From NCBI RefSeq assembly GCF_025753815.1, contig NZ_JAOWRF010000316.1, forward strand, positions 1-64,000: 64,000 bases of DNA. The letters run 5' to 3'. The position numbers were made by a program, and so were the translations under genes. This DNA comes from Plectonema radiosum NIES-515. GTDB taxonomy: Bacteria; Cyanobacteriota; Cyanobacteriia; Cyanobacteriales; Nostocaceae. Shown piece after piece: positions 22,298 through 31,855 of this stretch. Position 1 is the stretch's first letter. Every line of letters begins with the position of its first letter. The notes beneath the pieces were generated by a model, which made no database searches, had not been told where the DNA came from, and was given only the letters and a program-made list of their open reading frames with translations.

Positions 22298-24957
22298 AAC
22301 TCGTGGAAAATGAATCTTTAAGAATAGGTGTGCTAGCAACTTTACCTTGGAATCAACCGCCTTTAGGCTGGCTGACTCCCGAAGAACAATCTCAATTAAA
22401 AAATCGCTCAGAAACCCGTCAGTACAAGCTAGGGGAAAAAATCTGGTCAAAGCAAGAAGGAATTTATCAGTTTTTTATTGTTTCTGGTAAAGTCCGCTTG
22501 CGCGAAGAAGGTATGGGTACACCGTTAGCAACTTTAGAGGCAGGGGATTGGTTTGGTGAGTTGCACTCATCCTCTGTAGATTTTAAAGCTGTAGCAGCGA
22601 GTAAAGAAGTAATCGTAGTTCGCTGGGATAAAGCACTTTGGGCAGAATTTTCCACTCCACAAATTGAGCAGTTCTTTCGTGGGGAGGAAAAGGGGGAGAG
22701 GGGGAGACAAGAAGACTCCTTGTCTCCAAAAAGACCAGAAAACTCCTTGTCTCTAAGGAGAGAAGGAGAGTTTTCCCCCGTTTCCCCCGTTTCTCCCACA
22801 CCACGCTTCCCCCACTCCTCCACTGCTGTATCCGGTTATCCATTCGTTGCTAACTCAAACACAGCCGCTGCTTGTTTAACAATGGTGGCGCAAAAGTTAG
22901 ATAATCCCTTACAACTGGAATGGGTACAACGTCAACTAAGAGGACAACGACCGAAAAATGTTGTCGAAGCGGCTGAGAAGTTAGGTTTTATATTGCGGCG
23001 TTTGCGAGTAAGTTGGAGTGAATTACGTTCGTTATCTTTTCCGGCTTTGTTGCAGTGGGGTGGTGAGCCAGGGAAACAAGGCAATTGGGTGGTAGCATAT
23101 GGCGTGAAAGGCGATCGCCTAATTATTGCCAATCCCAAATCGAGCTTAAGCACTTGTGAAGGTGTTTCGCAATCAGTTGCCGAAACAGCTTGGGATGGAC
23201 AACTTTGGCAAGTAGAAGTCATCCAGCAGCAAGAAAAATTTAACCTGAGTTGGTTCATTCCCGCAGTTGCAAAATATAAGGGATTACTCGGTGAAGTCTT
23301 GCTGGCATCTTTTACTTTGCAACTTTTGGGGTTAGCAACACCGCTGATTACTCAAGTCGTCATCGATAAAGTGATGGTGCAAGAAAGTTTGCCCACACTT
23401 GATGTGATGGCGATCGCTCTATTATCAGTATCACTGTTTGAGGCAGCACTCGGCATCCTCCGGCTATTTATCTTTACTCATACAGCTCGTCGTCTGGATC
23501 TGAGTTTATCAGCACAGCTATTTCGCCACCTGATGCGGTTGCCTCTATCTTATTTTGAATCGCGGCGCGTCGGTGACACAATAGCACGAGTTCAAGAACT
23601 AGAACAAATCCGCCAGTTTCTCACAGGTACAGCATTAACTGTCATATTAGATAGCATCTTTGCCGTGGTTTACCTGGTATTGATGTTTTACTATAGTGGG
23701 CAACTCACCGCAGTCGCCTTGGCTGTGTTGCCGTTATTTGCCATACTGACAATTGTCTCAACACCAATTTTGCGAGGTTGGCTGAACGAAACATTTAACC
23801 GCAGTGCTGACAGTCAATCGTTTCTGGTAGAGACGGTGACAGGAATTCACTCAGTTAAAGCACATGCAGCCGAACCAGTAGCACGCGATCGCTGGGAAGG
23901 TTTATTTGCTCGCTTCATCCGCACAGGTTTCAAAGCCTCCACCACCTCCAACATTAGCAGCAACATCGGTGACTTTCTCACCAACCTTTCCAGCCTGCTA
24001 ATACTCTGGTTTGGCGCCAAATTAGTCATCGAACAAAAACTGACCATCGGGCAGTTAGTGGCATTTCAAATGCTTTCTGGGAGGGTAACAGGACCATTAT
24101 TGCGGTTAGTCCAACTGTGGCAAAATCTCCAACAAGTTCTACTTTCGGTTGACCGAATTGGTGATATTCTTAACGTTGCCCCAGAAGCGGAAGCTGGAAC
24201 CGGTCTAGTTTTACCAGCCCTCAAAGGAGAAGTCACCTTTGAGCAAGTCTTTTTCCGCTACCGACAAAATACTGAACCGGTTCTTCGGGGAATCTCCTTT
24301 AACGTTCAACCAGGACAGTTTGTTGGCATTGTCGGACGGTCAGGTTCTGGGAAAAGTACCCTTTCCAAGCTGTTGCAGCGTCTTTATCAAATAGAATCAG
24401 GACGCATCCTCATCGATGGTTTTGATATCAAAAGTGCCGATCTTGCCTCGTTGCGTCAACAAACTGGAGTCGTTCTTCAAGAAGACTTTTTATTTAACGG
24501 TTCCATCTTGGAGAATATCACCCTCGGCAATCCCGATATTACCGCTGAACAAGTTGTAGAAGCTGCCAGATTAGCTGTTGCCCACGATTTTATCAGTGAA
24601 TTACCCTACGGTTACGAAAACAATGTTGGCGAACGCGGTACAGCTTTATCTGGTGGACAACGGCAACGTATTGCTTTAGCTCGGTTATTTCTCTCCCAAG
24701 CACCAATTTTAATTTTAGATGAAGCTACCAGCGCTTTGGATAGTGAAACTGAACAGCAGGTTCTGCAAAACTTGCAAAAAGTTTCTAGTAACCGCACCGT
24801 GTTTCTGATTGCCCACCGCTTTGCACCCCTCAAACGTGCCGATTTGATTTTGGTGATGGAACGTGGTGTAATTGCCGAACGTGGTACCCACTCACAACTG
24901 TTGCAAGAAAAAGGTTTGTATTGGTCGCTATATCAACGGCAGCAGGCAAATATATAA
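22246..24957 (+). CDS. Type I secretion ABC exporter with cNMP-like and degenerate C39 domains
   Basis: A 903-residue exporter. Residues about 55-145 form a cyclic-nucleotide-binding-like beta roll (YKLGEKIWSKQEGIYQFFIV, LEAGDWFGELH). Residues 146-189 are a low-complexity linker derived from a repeat. Residues about 196-310 are a C39-like peptidase domain whose catalytic Cys position is replaced (NSNTAAACLTMV instead of DCG-ACL), so it should bind rather than cut cargo. A six-helix membrane domain follows, then an ATPase domain with Walker A GRSGSGKST (about 697), LSGGQRQRIALAR, Walker B ILILDEATSALD and H-loop IAHR. The alternative start is GTG 22303, directly after the isomerase stop. A HlyD partner is encoded at 33.5-35.0 kb. 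Confidence 0.93.
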   Translation: MASRENSKADSETPSELKLVENESLRIGVLATLPWNQPPLGWLTPEEQSQLKNRSETRQYKLGEKIWSKQEGIYQFFIVSGKVRLREEGMGTPLATLEAGDWFGELHSSSVDFKAVAASKEVIVVRWDKALWAEFSTPQIEQFFRGEEKGERGRQEDSLSPKRPENSLSLRREGEFSPVSPVSPTPRFPHSSTAVSGYPFVANSNTAAACLTMVAQKLDNPLQLEWVQRQLRGQRPKNVVEAAEKLGFILRRLRVSWSELRSLSFPALLQWGGEPGKQGNWVVAYGVKGDRLIIANPKSSLSTCEGVSQSVAETAWDGQLWQVEVIQQQEKFNLSWFIPAVAKYKGLLGEVLLASFTLQLLGLATPLITQVVIDKVMVQESLPTLDVMAIALLSVSLFEAALGILRLFIFTHTARRLDLSLSAQLFRHLMRLPLSYFESRRVGDTIARVQELEQIRQFLTGTALTVILDSIFAVVYLVLMFYYSGQLTAVALAVLPLFAILTIVSTPILRGWLNETFNRSADSQSFLVETVTGIHSVKAHAAEPVARDRWEGLFARFIRTGFKASTTSNISSNIGDFLTNLSSLLILWFGAKLVIEQKLTIGQLVAFQMLSGRVTGPLLRLVQLWQNLQQVLLSVDRIGDILNVAPEAEAGTGLVLPALKGEVTFEQVFFRYRQNTEPVLRGISFNVQPGQFVGIVGRSGSGKSTLSKLLQRLYQIESGRILIDGFDIKSADLASLRQQTGVVLQEDFLFNGSILENITLGNPDITAEQVVEAARLAVAHDFISELPYGYENNVGERGTALSGGQRQRIALARLFLSQAPILILDEATSALDSETEQQVLQNLQKVSSNRTVFLIAHRFAPLKRADLILVMERGVIAERGTHSQLLQEKGLYWSLYQRQQANI
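22680..22810. repeat. Low-complexity repeat inserted in the exporter gene
   Basis: Purine-rich GGGGAGGAAAAGGGGGAGAG, then ACTCCTTGTCTCCAAAAAG and its near-repeat ACTCCTTGTCTCTAAGGAG, then CCCCCGTTTCCCCCGTTTCTC. It is translated in frame as a Glu/Arg/Pro/Ser linker between the cNMP-like and C39-like domains. The CTTGTCTCC modules resemble the start of this window (bases 1-60). Confidence 0.7.
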
Positions 24958-25449
24958 TAGACATCTGTTGGAAAACAATTATTGTGACGTGAAATTTCAC
25001 GTCTCTTGGGGTTTGGGCAACGCATAGTTCATTTCTGGAGATGTCTAATAGACATCTGTTGGAAAACAATTATTGTGACGATTCTGTGCTACGTCTCTAC
25101 AAAGGTTGTGGACAACGCATAGTTTATTTTCACTTCCTTTGTGTCTAATCAGTTCGGTGTTGCTGATTGATGGGATGAATTTTGGTGTAGAGACGTTACA
25201 TGTAACGTCTCTTGGCTTTGTGGTAACGGATCACAAGCATAGCGGTCGATGTCTGTTAGACACAAAGGAAGTGAAAAAGAATTATTGTGACGTTACATGT
25301 AACGTCTCTAGGGATTCTGGATAACGCATATTAAAAGAGCGATCGATGTCTATTAGACAAACGTCGTGAAAAAGAATTATTGTGACTTCGGACGATCGCT
25401 TCTCTACAAGGGTTTTGGGCAACGCATAATTAATTTCTGGAGATGTCTA
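24958..25449. repeat. Array of four to five MITE-like elements
   Basis: Head-to-tail copies: A 24958-25047, B 25049-25147, a degraded copy about 25150-25256, C 25257-25352, D 25354-25449. Each starts TAGACA and ends TGTCTA. Each contains ATTATTGTGACG, a GACG...CGTC core and CAACGCATA. Neighbours are separated by a single base. Copy A begins directly after the exporter stop codon TAA. Confidence 0.85.
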
Positions 25450-25461
25450 TTGCATTGAGAC

Positions 25462-25484
25462 TCTCCCGACTTCTAGTCGGGAGA
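25462..25484. terminator. Hairpin, possible terminator
   Basis: TCTCCCGACT and AGTCGGGAGA pair perfectly over 10 bp with a 3-nt loop. No strong T tract follows on the plus strand, so it may equally be a dispersed palindrome. Confidence 0.5.
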
Positions 25485-25642
25485 TTCTGGAATAGAGTCA
25501 CTTAGTTTTCTTATTACCGTGAAGATTAAGTAAATTTTTTATATTTTCTTTGTTAATTTAAGCACAAAATATTTTTTTTTTAATAAAAGAAAGCCATCAT
25601 CTAATTTGATAAAATATATACCTCCTGTACCGGATCGAAAAT

Positions 25643-27397
25643 ATGCCAGTGGATTACGCAGGCAACAGTCTAGATAAAGCTAGAAAAGTCGATATTAATA
25701 GTAATGCCCAAACTTTTACGGATAGAGTCGATAATCTCGACCTAAATGATTTCTATAGCTTAAGCTTGAGGAGTCGTAGCAGTTTTAATCTTAACCTGGA
25801 TGGGTTAAAAGCAGATGCTGATGTGGCGCTGATTCGGGATGCTAACAATAATAGTCAATTCGATCAAGGAGAGGTATTAAGTGCTTCAACTCATAGTGGT
25901 AAGCAAGCAGAATCAATTAATCAAATCTTGGATGCAGGCACTTATTACATACGGGTTTATCCGGATGGTAATGCCATAACCAACTATAAATTAACTGTCT
26001 CGGCAAGACCCTTTGATGATACTATTAGCACTATATTTTCTAGTTCTGCTAATTTACCAATAAATTCAACTTCTGGGAAGACAGAGGTAAATGTTAACAG
26101 TGCGATCGCACCCGCATCTCCTACTAACAACATAAACATTGTCGCCGGAACTCTCAGAGCAGATACCTTTAATTTTCAATCTGGCTTCAACCGAACAATT
26201 TACATTGGCAATGGCAACGTTGACTACGGTAGTGGAGCGCGAGACTTCCTCAATTTATCACAGATTGCTTCTACTTCAGTCACAACCAACTATGCAGATA
26301 ATTTAAAAGGCGGTGTAGTTTACAATGCAGGCAATGGTAATCGTCTGTATGATGCCATAACATTTAGCGACGGTAGCGAAATTTTGTTTCAGGGTATCGA
26401 AACCATTAAATTTCAAGACAAAACCGTTGACTTATCTGTAACACCCAACGACCCTTTGTTTAATCAACAGTGGGATTTACATATAACAGGTGTAAATGAT
26501 GCGTGGCGTTTTACTCAAGGTAATGATAAAGTTGCAATTGGCATTTTAGATACAGGGTTGGGAGCTAATAGTAATGGTATTCACCCCGATCTACGCTCTA
26601 CCACCTTCGTGGCTAACAACTACTTCGATGAATCGGCAACTTTCTCCCACGGTACTCGTGTCGAAGGAACCATTGCTGCTGCTAGTAACAATGGTGTGGG
26701 GATAGCTGGTATTAACTGGAAATCTCCTGTTGAGATGATCGATGTCATCGGTGGTGACTCAGGAGATTACGATTTAGTTCAAGCTACGCAAGCACTAATT
26801 AATGGTGCTGGAGATCGCAAGTTAGTTGTGAACCTCAGCTTGTCTGGTGGTAGCTCACCTGCATTTGAGAAACTGGTTGCCGATAACAAAGATAAAGTCT
26901 TATTTGTGATTGCAGCTGGCAATCAAGACCAAAATACAATTGCCAGTCCCGCATCATTAGCGCAAACTAACAACAACGTCGTTGCAATAGGTTCTTCTTG
27001 GGGAACTAAAGACTGGTATGGCAATGCAAAAACACCAGGGGAGCGCATCTCCTATGAAGATTGGTGGGGTTCTAACACTGGAGAGGGTTTGACTTTAACG
27101 GCACCATCTGAATTTATTGCCACATCTGCTACTCGTACTGATTCATCTGCAACTTATGGCTTCGGCTACTATGACCGTTTTAATGGAACTTCAGCATCAA
27201 CAGCTGTTGTTACAGGGATAGCTTCTCTGGTGTGGAGTGCTAATCCAAATCTTACTGCTGGACAAATCAAAGCTATTCTATCAGAAACAGCCTACGATTT
27301 GGGTACAGCCGGCTATGATACGGTTTATGGCTACGGACAAGTTAATGCCGGTGCTGCTGTACGACGAGCAGAAGCTCTTGACAGGGGTTTTGCGTAA
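25643..27397 (+). CDS. Subtilisin-like (S8) protease with N-terminal PPC-type domain
   Basis: A 584-residue protein. Residues 1-120 form a pre-peptidase-C-terminal-like beta domain (MPVDYAGNSLDKARKV, SFNLNLDGLKADADV, GTYYIRVYPDG) closely related to the N-terminus of the calpain-like protein at 28169. Residues about 150-270 look like an RTX-type linker. The S8 catalytic domain follows: Asp303 in ILDTGLG, His336 in SHGTRVEGT, Asn in AAGNQD and Ser517 in NGTSAST. No Sec signal is present; export through the neighbouring type I system is inferred. The exporter, HlyD and two other proteases are in the same island. Confidence 0.9.
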   Translation: MPVDYAGNSLDKARKVDINSNAQTFTDRVDNLDLNDFYSLSLRSRSSFNLNLDGLKADADVALIRDANNNSQFDQGEVLSASTHSGKQAESINQILDAGTYYIRVYPDGNAITNYKLTVSARPFDDTISTIFSSSANLPINSTSGKTEVNVNSAIAPASPTNNINIVAGTLRADTFNFQSGFNRTIYIGNGNVDYGSGARDFLNLSQIASTSVTTNYADNLKGGVVYNAGNGNRLYDAITFSDGSEILFQGIETIKFQDKTVDLSVTPNDPLFNQQWDLHITGVNDAWRFTQGNDKVAIGILDTGLGANSNGIHPDLRSTTFVANNYFDESATFSHGTRVEGTIAAASNNGVGIAGINWKSPVEMIDVIGGDSGDYDLVQATQALINGAGDRKLVVNLSLSGGSSPAFEKLVADNKDKVLFVIAAGNQDQNTIASPASLAQTNNNVVAIGSSWGTKDWYGNAKTPGERISYEDWWGSNTGEGLTLTAPSEFIATSATRTDSSATYGFGYYDRFNGTSASTAVVTGIASLVWSANPNLTAGQIKAILSETAYDLGTAGYDTVYGYGQVNAGAAVRRAEALDRGFA

Positions 27398-27595
27398 GTC
27401 CTAGTAATAACTCCTGCTCTACCTTTTGGGAAGTTGTTTTTAGATTAGGTCTGTCTACATTTTCCATCTAAATGCCTTACTATACGCTCTGCCTTAATCT
27501 TCACTCGAGGCAGAGTTTTTTAGTAGTTCGCTTCAAAATTGAGCGCGATCGCAACTCCTCATAGAATCAAAACTACCTGTGAAATCTCACTTCAA
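27398..27595. other. Spacer after the first protease
   Basis: A hairpin CTCTGCCTTAATC...CGAGGCAGAG followed by TTTTTTAG at about 27486-27523 is a good intrinsic terminator for the protease gene. No gene in the spacer. Confidence 0.6.
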
Positions 27596-27784
27596 TAGAC
27601 ATAGGAGTAGAAATTAATTATGCGTTGCCCGAACCCCAAGAGACGATTCTGTGCTACGTCTCTACATATGACTCTGGAGATGTCTAATAGACATGCGAAA
27701 GTGAAAAAGAATCCCTAGTGACGATTCTGTGCTACGTCTCTAAAGGTTCTGAATAACGCATATTTAATTTCTACCAGATATCTA
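27596..27784. repeat. Adjacent pair of MITE-like elements
   Basis: Copy E 27596-27686 (TAGACATAGG...GGAGATGTCTA) and copy F 27688-27784 (TAGACATGCG...AGATATCTA) are separated by one base. Both hold GACGATTCTGTGCTACGTCTC. Copy E carries TTAATTATGCGTTGCCC at its left end, in the opposite orientation to copy F. Confidence 0.8.
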
Positions 27785-28168
27785 ATTCAGGCAATTTTAA
27801 TTTTTGCAACACCAAAAAAACCTCAGTGTTTTTCCCTTTGTGGGAAAGACTGCTTTGCAACCGTCGTAGAGACGTTCCGCTGGAACGTCTCTATAAATTT
27901 TGAAATAAATCATACATATATTTAAATAAATTTACGAATTTTCAACTAGATATTTGCCTATTTTTCTCAGCATTTTTTCGTAAGCTTTTATAAATTTTGT
28001 ATTTTAAAATACGTAATTTTATCCTAGCTGGTTTGGTAGATAAAGCAGCAGTATAGAACAACGCATATCAACTTAGTTTTGATGCGTAGCTATAAAAGCT
28101 TTAGATAACAAAGACTTCAGGGTGCGTCTTGTCAATTTATCTTCATAGCATAGGACGCAGAAATATTT
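27785..28168. other. Spacer upstream of the calpain-like gene
   Basis: A lone palindrome TAGAGACGTTCC-GCT-GGAACGTCTCTA (27867-27893, 12-bp arms) lies here, then very AT-rich DNA that presumably holds the promoter of the next gene. No coding sequence seen. Confidence 0.6.
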
Positions 28169-30259
28169 ATGCCAGTTGATTCCGCCGGCAATAATTTAAG
28201 TACAGCAAATTATTTAAAAATCACTTCTCTCCCCAATAAAATTACAGAGTGGATTGGCACAAGCGATCCAACCGATTATTACACCTGTAGTCTCAGTGGT
28301 CGTAGTAGCTTTAATCTTGCCCTTAACGAGCTATCAGCGAATGCAGATGTGCAGCTGTTAGACAAAAATGGAGCCGTAGTTACAGGTTCTTATAGTGATG
28401 GTCGCAATTCTGAATCTATCAGCACAACTCTAGAAACTGGTAGTTACTACATCCGAGTCTACCAAGTGGGTGGTGCGAATACTAGCTACAAACTGAGCGT
28501 TTCTGGCAACGAAGCACCGCAATTATTACAATTTGGCACGGATAAAAGCAGCTATCAAGTAGGTGAAACTGTCAAACTTGCTAACGCTACAGTATTTGAT
28601 GGCAATGGTGTCAGTGACTTAGCACAAGTAGATTTTCGATTGCAAAAAGATGGTGGAAGCTGGGACATCATCAGCAATGTAAACAAGTTCAGCGGTGACA
28701 GCAACAGTAACCGTGCTAGTTTTAACTACAGTTTAAGTAATTTAGCTGCTGGTAAATATCAGTTATGGGCAAAAGCCTACGATAAATCTGGTGCTACTAG
28801 CAACGCTTACCAAACAAGCTTTAGCGTTTCTGTCAACGAAGCACCGCAATCATTACAATTCAACACTGATAAAAGCAGCTATCAAGTAGGCGAAACTGTC
28901 AAACTGACTAACACTACAGTATTTGATGGTAATGGTATTAGTGACTTAGCGCAAGTAGAGTTTCGATTGCAAAAAGATGGTGGAAGCTGGGACATCATCA
29001 GCAATGTGGATAAATTCAGCACTCAAGGCAGCGATAACCGCAATGCTAGCTTTAACTATGCGATTAGCGGTCTAACTAATGGTAAATATCAGTTGTGGGC
29101 ACGAGCTTATGATAAAGTCGGTGCTACTAGCAACACTTGGCAAACAAGCTTTAACATTTTGCAACCGACTCCTGTAGTTGCGGATGGTGGGGATTGGTTT
29201 GAGCAGAATATTAAAGATACTGGTATACGTGCAGCAACAAGGTTGCGTTTCGCAGATCAGGTGTTAGATCGCAACGATATTATTAGCATCTTGCGTGAAG
29301 TCAAAGATAACAGTGTAGTTGATGCTACAGAAGTTAAAGACCTCCGCACTTTAGTTAGCAATGCCTCTTACTTAAAAATTCCCGAATCTGTCCGCGTTTT
29401 GGCTAACAAAGTTGTTAATGGTGATGTTGCTAATCAAAAGTATCAGAGTAATACACTGGGTAACTTGGATACTGGTAGTAGTGACGTGCAGTTGGAGAAC
29501 TTAATTAGTAAGTGGTTTTATGGTGGCGATCGCCCAACAACACCCTACACTTATCAATATGCTAGTGGTTCTTTGTTCCAAAATGGCATCAGTTATCAAG
29601 ACATAAAACAAGGTGTGATTAATGACTGCTTCTTCTTAGCAGGTTTATCTCAAACAGCTTTCCGTTCACCCAGCACAATTGAGAATATGTTTATTGATAA
29701 CGGTGATAATACTTTCACCGTGCGTTTCTGGAAAAATGGGGTAGCTGACTATGTGACGGTAGACAGATATTTACCAACCACTGACACGGGGTATTTAGCA
29801 TATGCAAATAAGGGGAATTATTATAAGAATTCTACAAATGAATTATGGGTAACTCTTGCCGAAAAAGCTTATGCTCAACTCAATGAATCTGGATGGATTT
29901 ATCAAGATAATACCAATTCTTACAAGGGTATTGGTCATGGTGGATATATGAGTGATGCTTTTGCCCAAATCACCGGACGTAACGTTTCTAGTTTTAATGT
30001 TCTTGACTTTAACTCAATAGTCAATGCGTTTAATTCTGGTCAATTAATTGGGTTAGCAACTTTAGAAACTGGAGTTGCATCAAATATCGTCGCTGCTCAT
30101 GGTTATACAGTGGTAGGTTATAATTCCTCTACTCAAAAGTTTACTCTTTTCAACCCTTGGGGAATCGATAACGGCTCCTCAAAACCGGGCATCATAGAAT
30201 TGGCTTGGAACGAAATTGCAAGCAACTTTAGTTATTGGGATTCTACCAAAACTATATAA
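28169..30259 (+). CDS. Calpain-like (C2) cysteine protease with PPC and two Ig-like repeats
   Basis: A 696-residue multidomain protein. Residues 1-115 are a PPC-like domain (MPVDSAGNNLSTANYL, SFNLALNELSANADV, GSYYIRVYQVGG). Residues about 118-330 are two near-identical Ig-like repeats (LQFGTDKSSYQVGETVKLAN, then AQVDFRLQKDGGSWDIISNV, GKYQLWAKAYDKSGATSN). A helical linker follows, then a calpain catalytic domain with Cys487 in INDCFFLAGLSQ, His644 in AAHGYTVVGY and Asn662 in LFNPWG, the complete C2 triad. Bacterial calpains are uncommon. There is no Sec signal and no calcium-binding PEF domain. It shares its N-terminus with the upstream S8 protease, suggesting common export. Confidence 0.9.
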   Translation: MPVDSAGNNLSTANYLKITSLPNKITEWIGTSDPTDYYTCSLSGRSSFNLALNELSANADVQLLDKNGAVVTGSYSDGRNSESISTTLETGSYYIRVYQVGGANTSYKLSVSGNEAPQLLQFGTDKSSYQVGETVKLANATVFDGNGVSDLAQVDFRLQKDGGSWDIISNVNKFSGDSNSNRASFNYSLSNLAAGKYQLWAKAYDKSGATSNAYQTSFSVSVNEAPQSLQFNTDKSSYQVGETVKLTNTTVFDGNGISDLAQVEFRLQKDGGSWDIISNVDKFSTQGSDNRNASFNYAISGLTNGKYQLWARAYDKVGATSNTWQTSFNILQPTPVVADGGDWFEQNIKDTGIRAATRLRFADQVLDRNDIISILREVKDNSVVDATEVKDLRTLVSNASYLKIPESVRVLANKVVNGDVANQKYQSNTLGNLDTGSSDVQLENLISKWFYGGDRPTTPYTYQYASGSLFQNGISYQDIKQGVINDCFFLAGLSQTAFRSPSTIENMFIDNGDNTFTVRFWKNGVADYVTVDRYLPTTDTGYLAYANKGNYYKNSTNELWVTLAEKAYAQLNESGWIYQDNTNSYKGIGHGGYMSDAFAQITGRNVSSFNVLDFNSIVNAFNSGQLIGLATLETGVASNIVAAHGYTVVGYNSSTQKFTLFNPWGIDNGSSKPGIIELAWNEIASNFSYWDSTKTI

Positions 30260-30312
30260 ACTTAGAACGCGTCTTTCGTGAATAAACCTGGTTTCTTTCG
30301 GCTTGTTGAGAA

Positions 30313-30406
30313 TAGACATCTCGATAAAAGACGTTCCAGACGTAGCACATGCAACGTCTCTACAAGGGTTCCGGCAACGCATAATAAGCATAGCGGTCGA
30401 TCTCTA
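30313..30406. repeat. MITE-like element
   Basis: TAGACATCTCGATAAAAGAC at the left, an imperfect GACGT...ACGTC core, GGCAACGCATAATAAGCATA and TCTCTA at the right. 30407-30692 contains no gene that I can support. Confidence 0.7.
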
Positions 30407-30692
30407 ATGGTGCAACCAATTATTCTGGCATTGCACAAACCCTCGTGCGATCGCACCATTCCCCGACTCCCCACACCCCTCCCTATAAGTTACAGCAGTT
30501 TTCATCTATTTAGACCACACTCAAGTTTTCTGTATTTCTTCCTTTGCGGCTTTGCTCCGAGTGCGATCTGCTAAAAATAATGTGGTTCATTTAAGATGAA
30601 AATAGCTGTAATGGTGTTTTCAATTACCAATAAGGCAGGCTTTTTTTTGCACCGATATCCTGCTCATCGGTGGGTGGACGAGCGTAAAAGGT

Positions 30693-31229
30693 TTACTCCG
30701 GTGTGATTCTATTACCTACGTAGTTAGACTGGAATGGACCTCCTATATCTGGTAACCGGACAGGGTTTTGAGGAGTGCTATTTAAATCGTAAACGTCAAA
30801 TGAGGCTTCCCCTGCTACTGTCTGAGTTCTTGAATTAAACCTTAACCTATATGTCGAGATACTGATGCTGGGTGGGAATCCGTTGCGTGTTCGATAGTTA
30901 AAATTAAATCCCCTGGCAATAATTTCCCGGTTTCTTGTACACTTCCAACTGCCGTGTGTTGGACCAAAGGTTTGGTTCGCAAAGCTGGTGGCATCCGGAT
31001 CACCACCGGAATTTGACCCAGTGGCAGTAAAGTTCCCATCCCCGTTAAAAGTGATTAGTTCACTAGAAACACTGGTAGGATCGCTAGGTGAGGAGCTTCT
31101 TGCGAGGTATGTGCCTACAACTGATTGGCAACTGTTTTCTCTCGATTCATCTGCAACGGCTTGACGGGGAGCCACGAAAGTTGGAATCGTCAGTGCTAAT
31201 AAGGCACAAGCTGTAACAAAAATTTTCAT
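30693..31229 (-). CDS. Secreted protein of unknown function
   Basis: A 178-residue protein with a signal peptide (MKIFVTACALLALTIPTFVA, cleavage near AVADES). The mature part appears beta-rich (VVGTYLARSS, ELITFNGDGNFTATGSNSGG, HGSWKCTRNREIIARGFNF, YRLRFNSRTQTVAGEASFDV) and has two cysteines. The alternation of strand segments resembles small lipocalin-like or avidin-like barrels, but I cannot name a family. The ATG at 31229 is chosen at the signal peptide; the frame is open for 57 further codons. It is on the opposite strand to the flanking proteases. Confidence 0.7.
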   Translation of the reverse strand: MKIFVTACALLALTIPTFVAPRQAVADESRENSCQSVVGTYLARSSSPSDPTSVSSELITFNGDGNFTATGSNSGGDPDATSFANQTFGPTHGSWKCTRNREIIARGFNFNYRTRNGFPPSISISTYRLRFNSRTQTVAGEASFDVYDLNSTPQNPVRLPDIGGPFQSNYVGNRITPE

Positions 31230-31855
31230 AATCAAGTTTTGCAAAAATGCTGAACAATTACTAAGTTTACATTTGTTTTGGCACATAATAAATATCAAAC
31301 ATACGCAATTACGTTGTTGCCAGAGAGTGAAGATTTGATGGTTATCACAGGAACCCGTCGGAGCGCGTACATTCCTGTTCCAATGCTTGTCGCACCCCAT
31401 AATCAGGTAGCGAAGAAACTAATTGAGCGATGGCATCAGGTGATTCCTATTTAACGGAAGACTTCAGGAATATGCCCAGCATCAAAGCACCCTGGTTTCA
31501 TTTGAGAAAAGCGATCGCACAAATAAAGCCTGACGAACCAGGCTTTTTAGACATGAAGTCTGCGTAGGCAGACTTTGTTTTTGTAGCCGCGACTTTAGTC
31601 GTCGGGTAATGAATTTCTGTGTTTTTTATGTCTATTTATTAGTTCCTAAATATACAAATAAAGACTTGATTAAAATATTGTTTTAATGACAATTAATCCT
31701 GACCTTTTCTTATTTGTAAGCAAATTGGCATTTTCACATTTCAATTCATAGTAATTATTGGCAAAGGGGAATAATTTCTTTTGGAAAATCTTGGCAGAAA
31801 GATTTTAACAGCTTGTGCTGTCAAAAATATTAATTCATATCAGGAAAGAAGACTT
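31230..31855. other. Intergenic region between divergent genes
   Basis: About 620 bp. Two palindromic segments are visible: AGTCTGCGTAGGCAGACT (31558-31575) and GCCGCGACTTTAGTCGTCGG (31586-31605), with AGCCTGACGAACCAGGCT at 31526-31543. These are typical cyanobacterial dispersed palindromes. The 3' half is AT-rich and probably holds the promoter of the protease gene. Confidence 0.5.
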
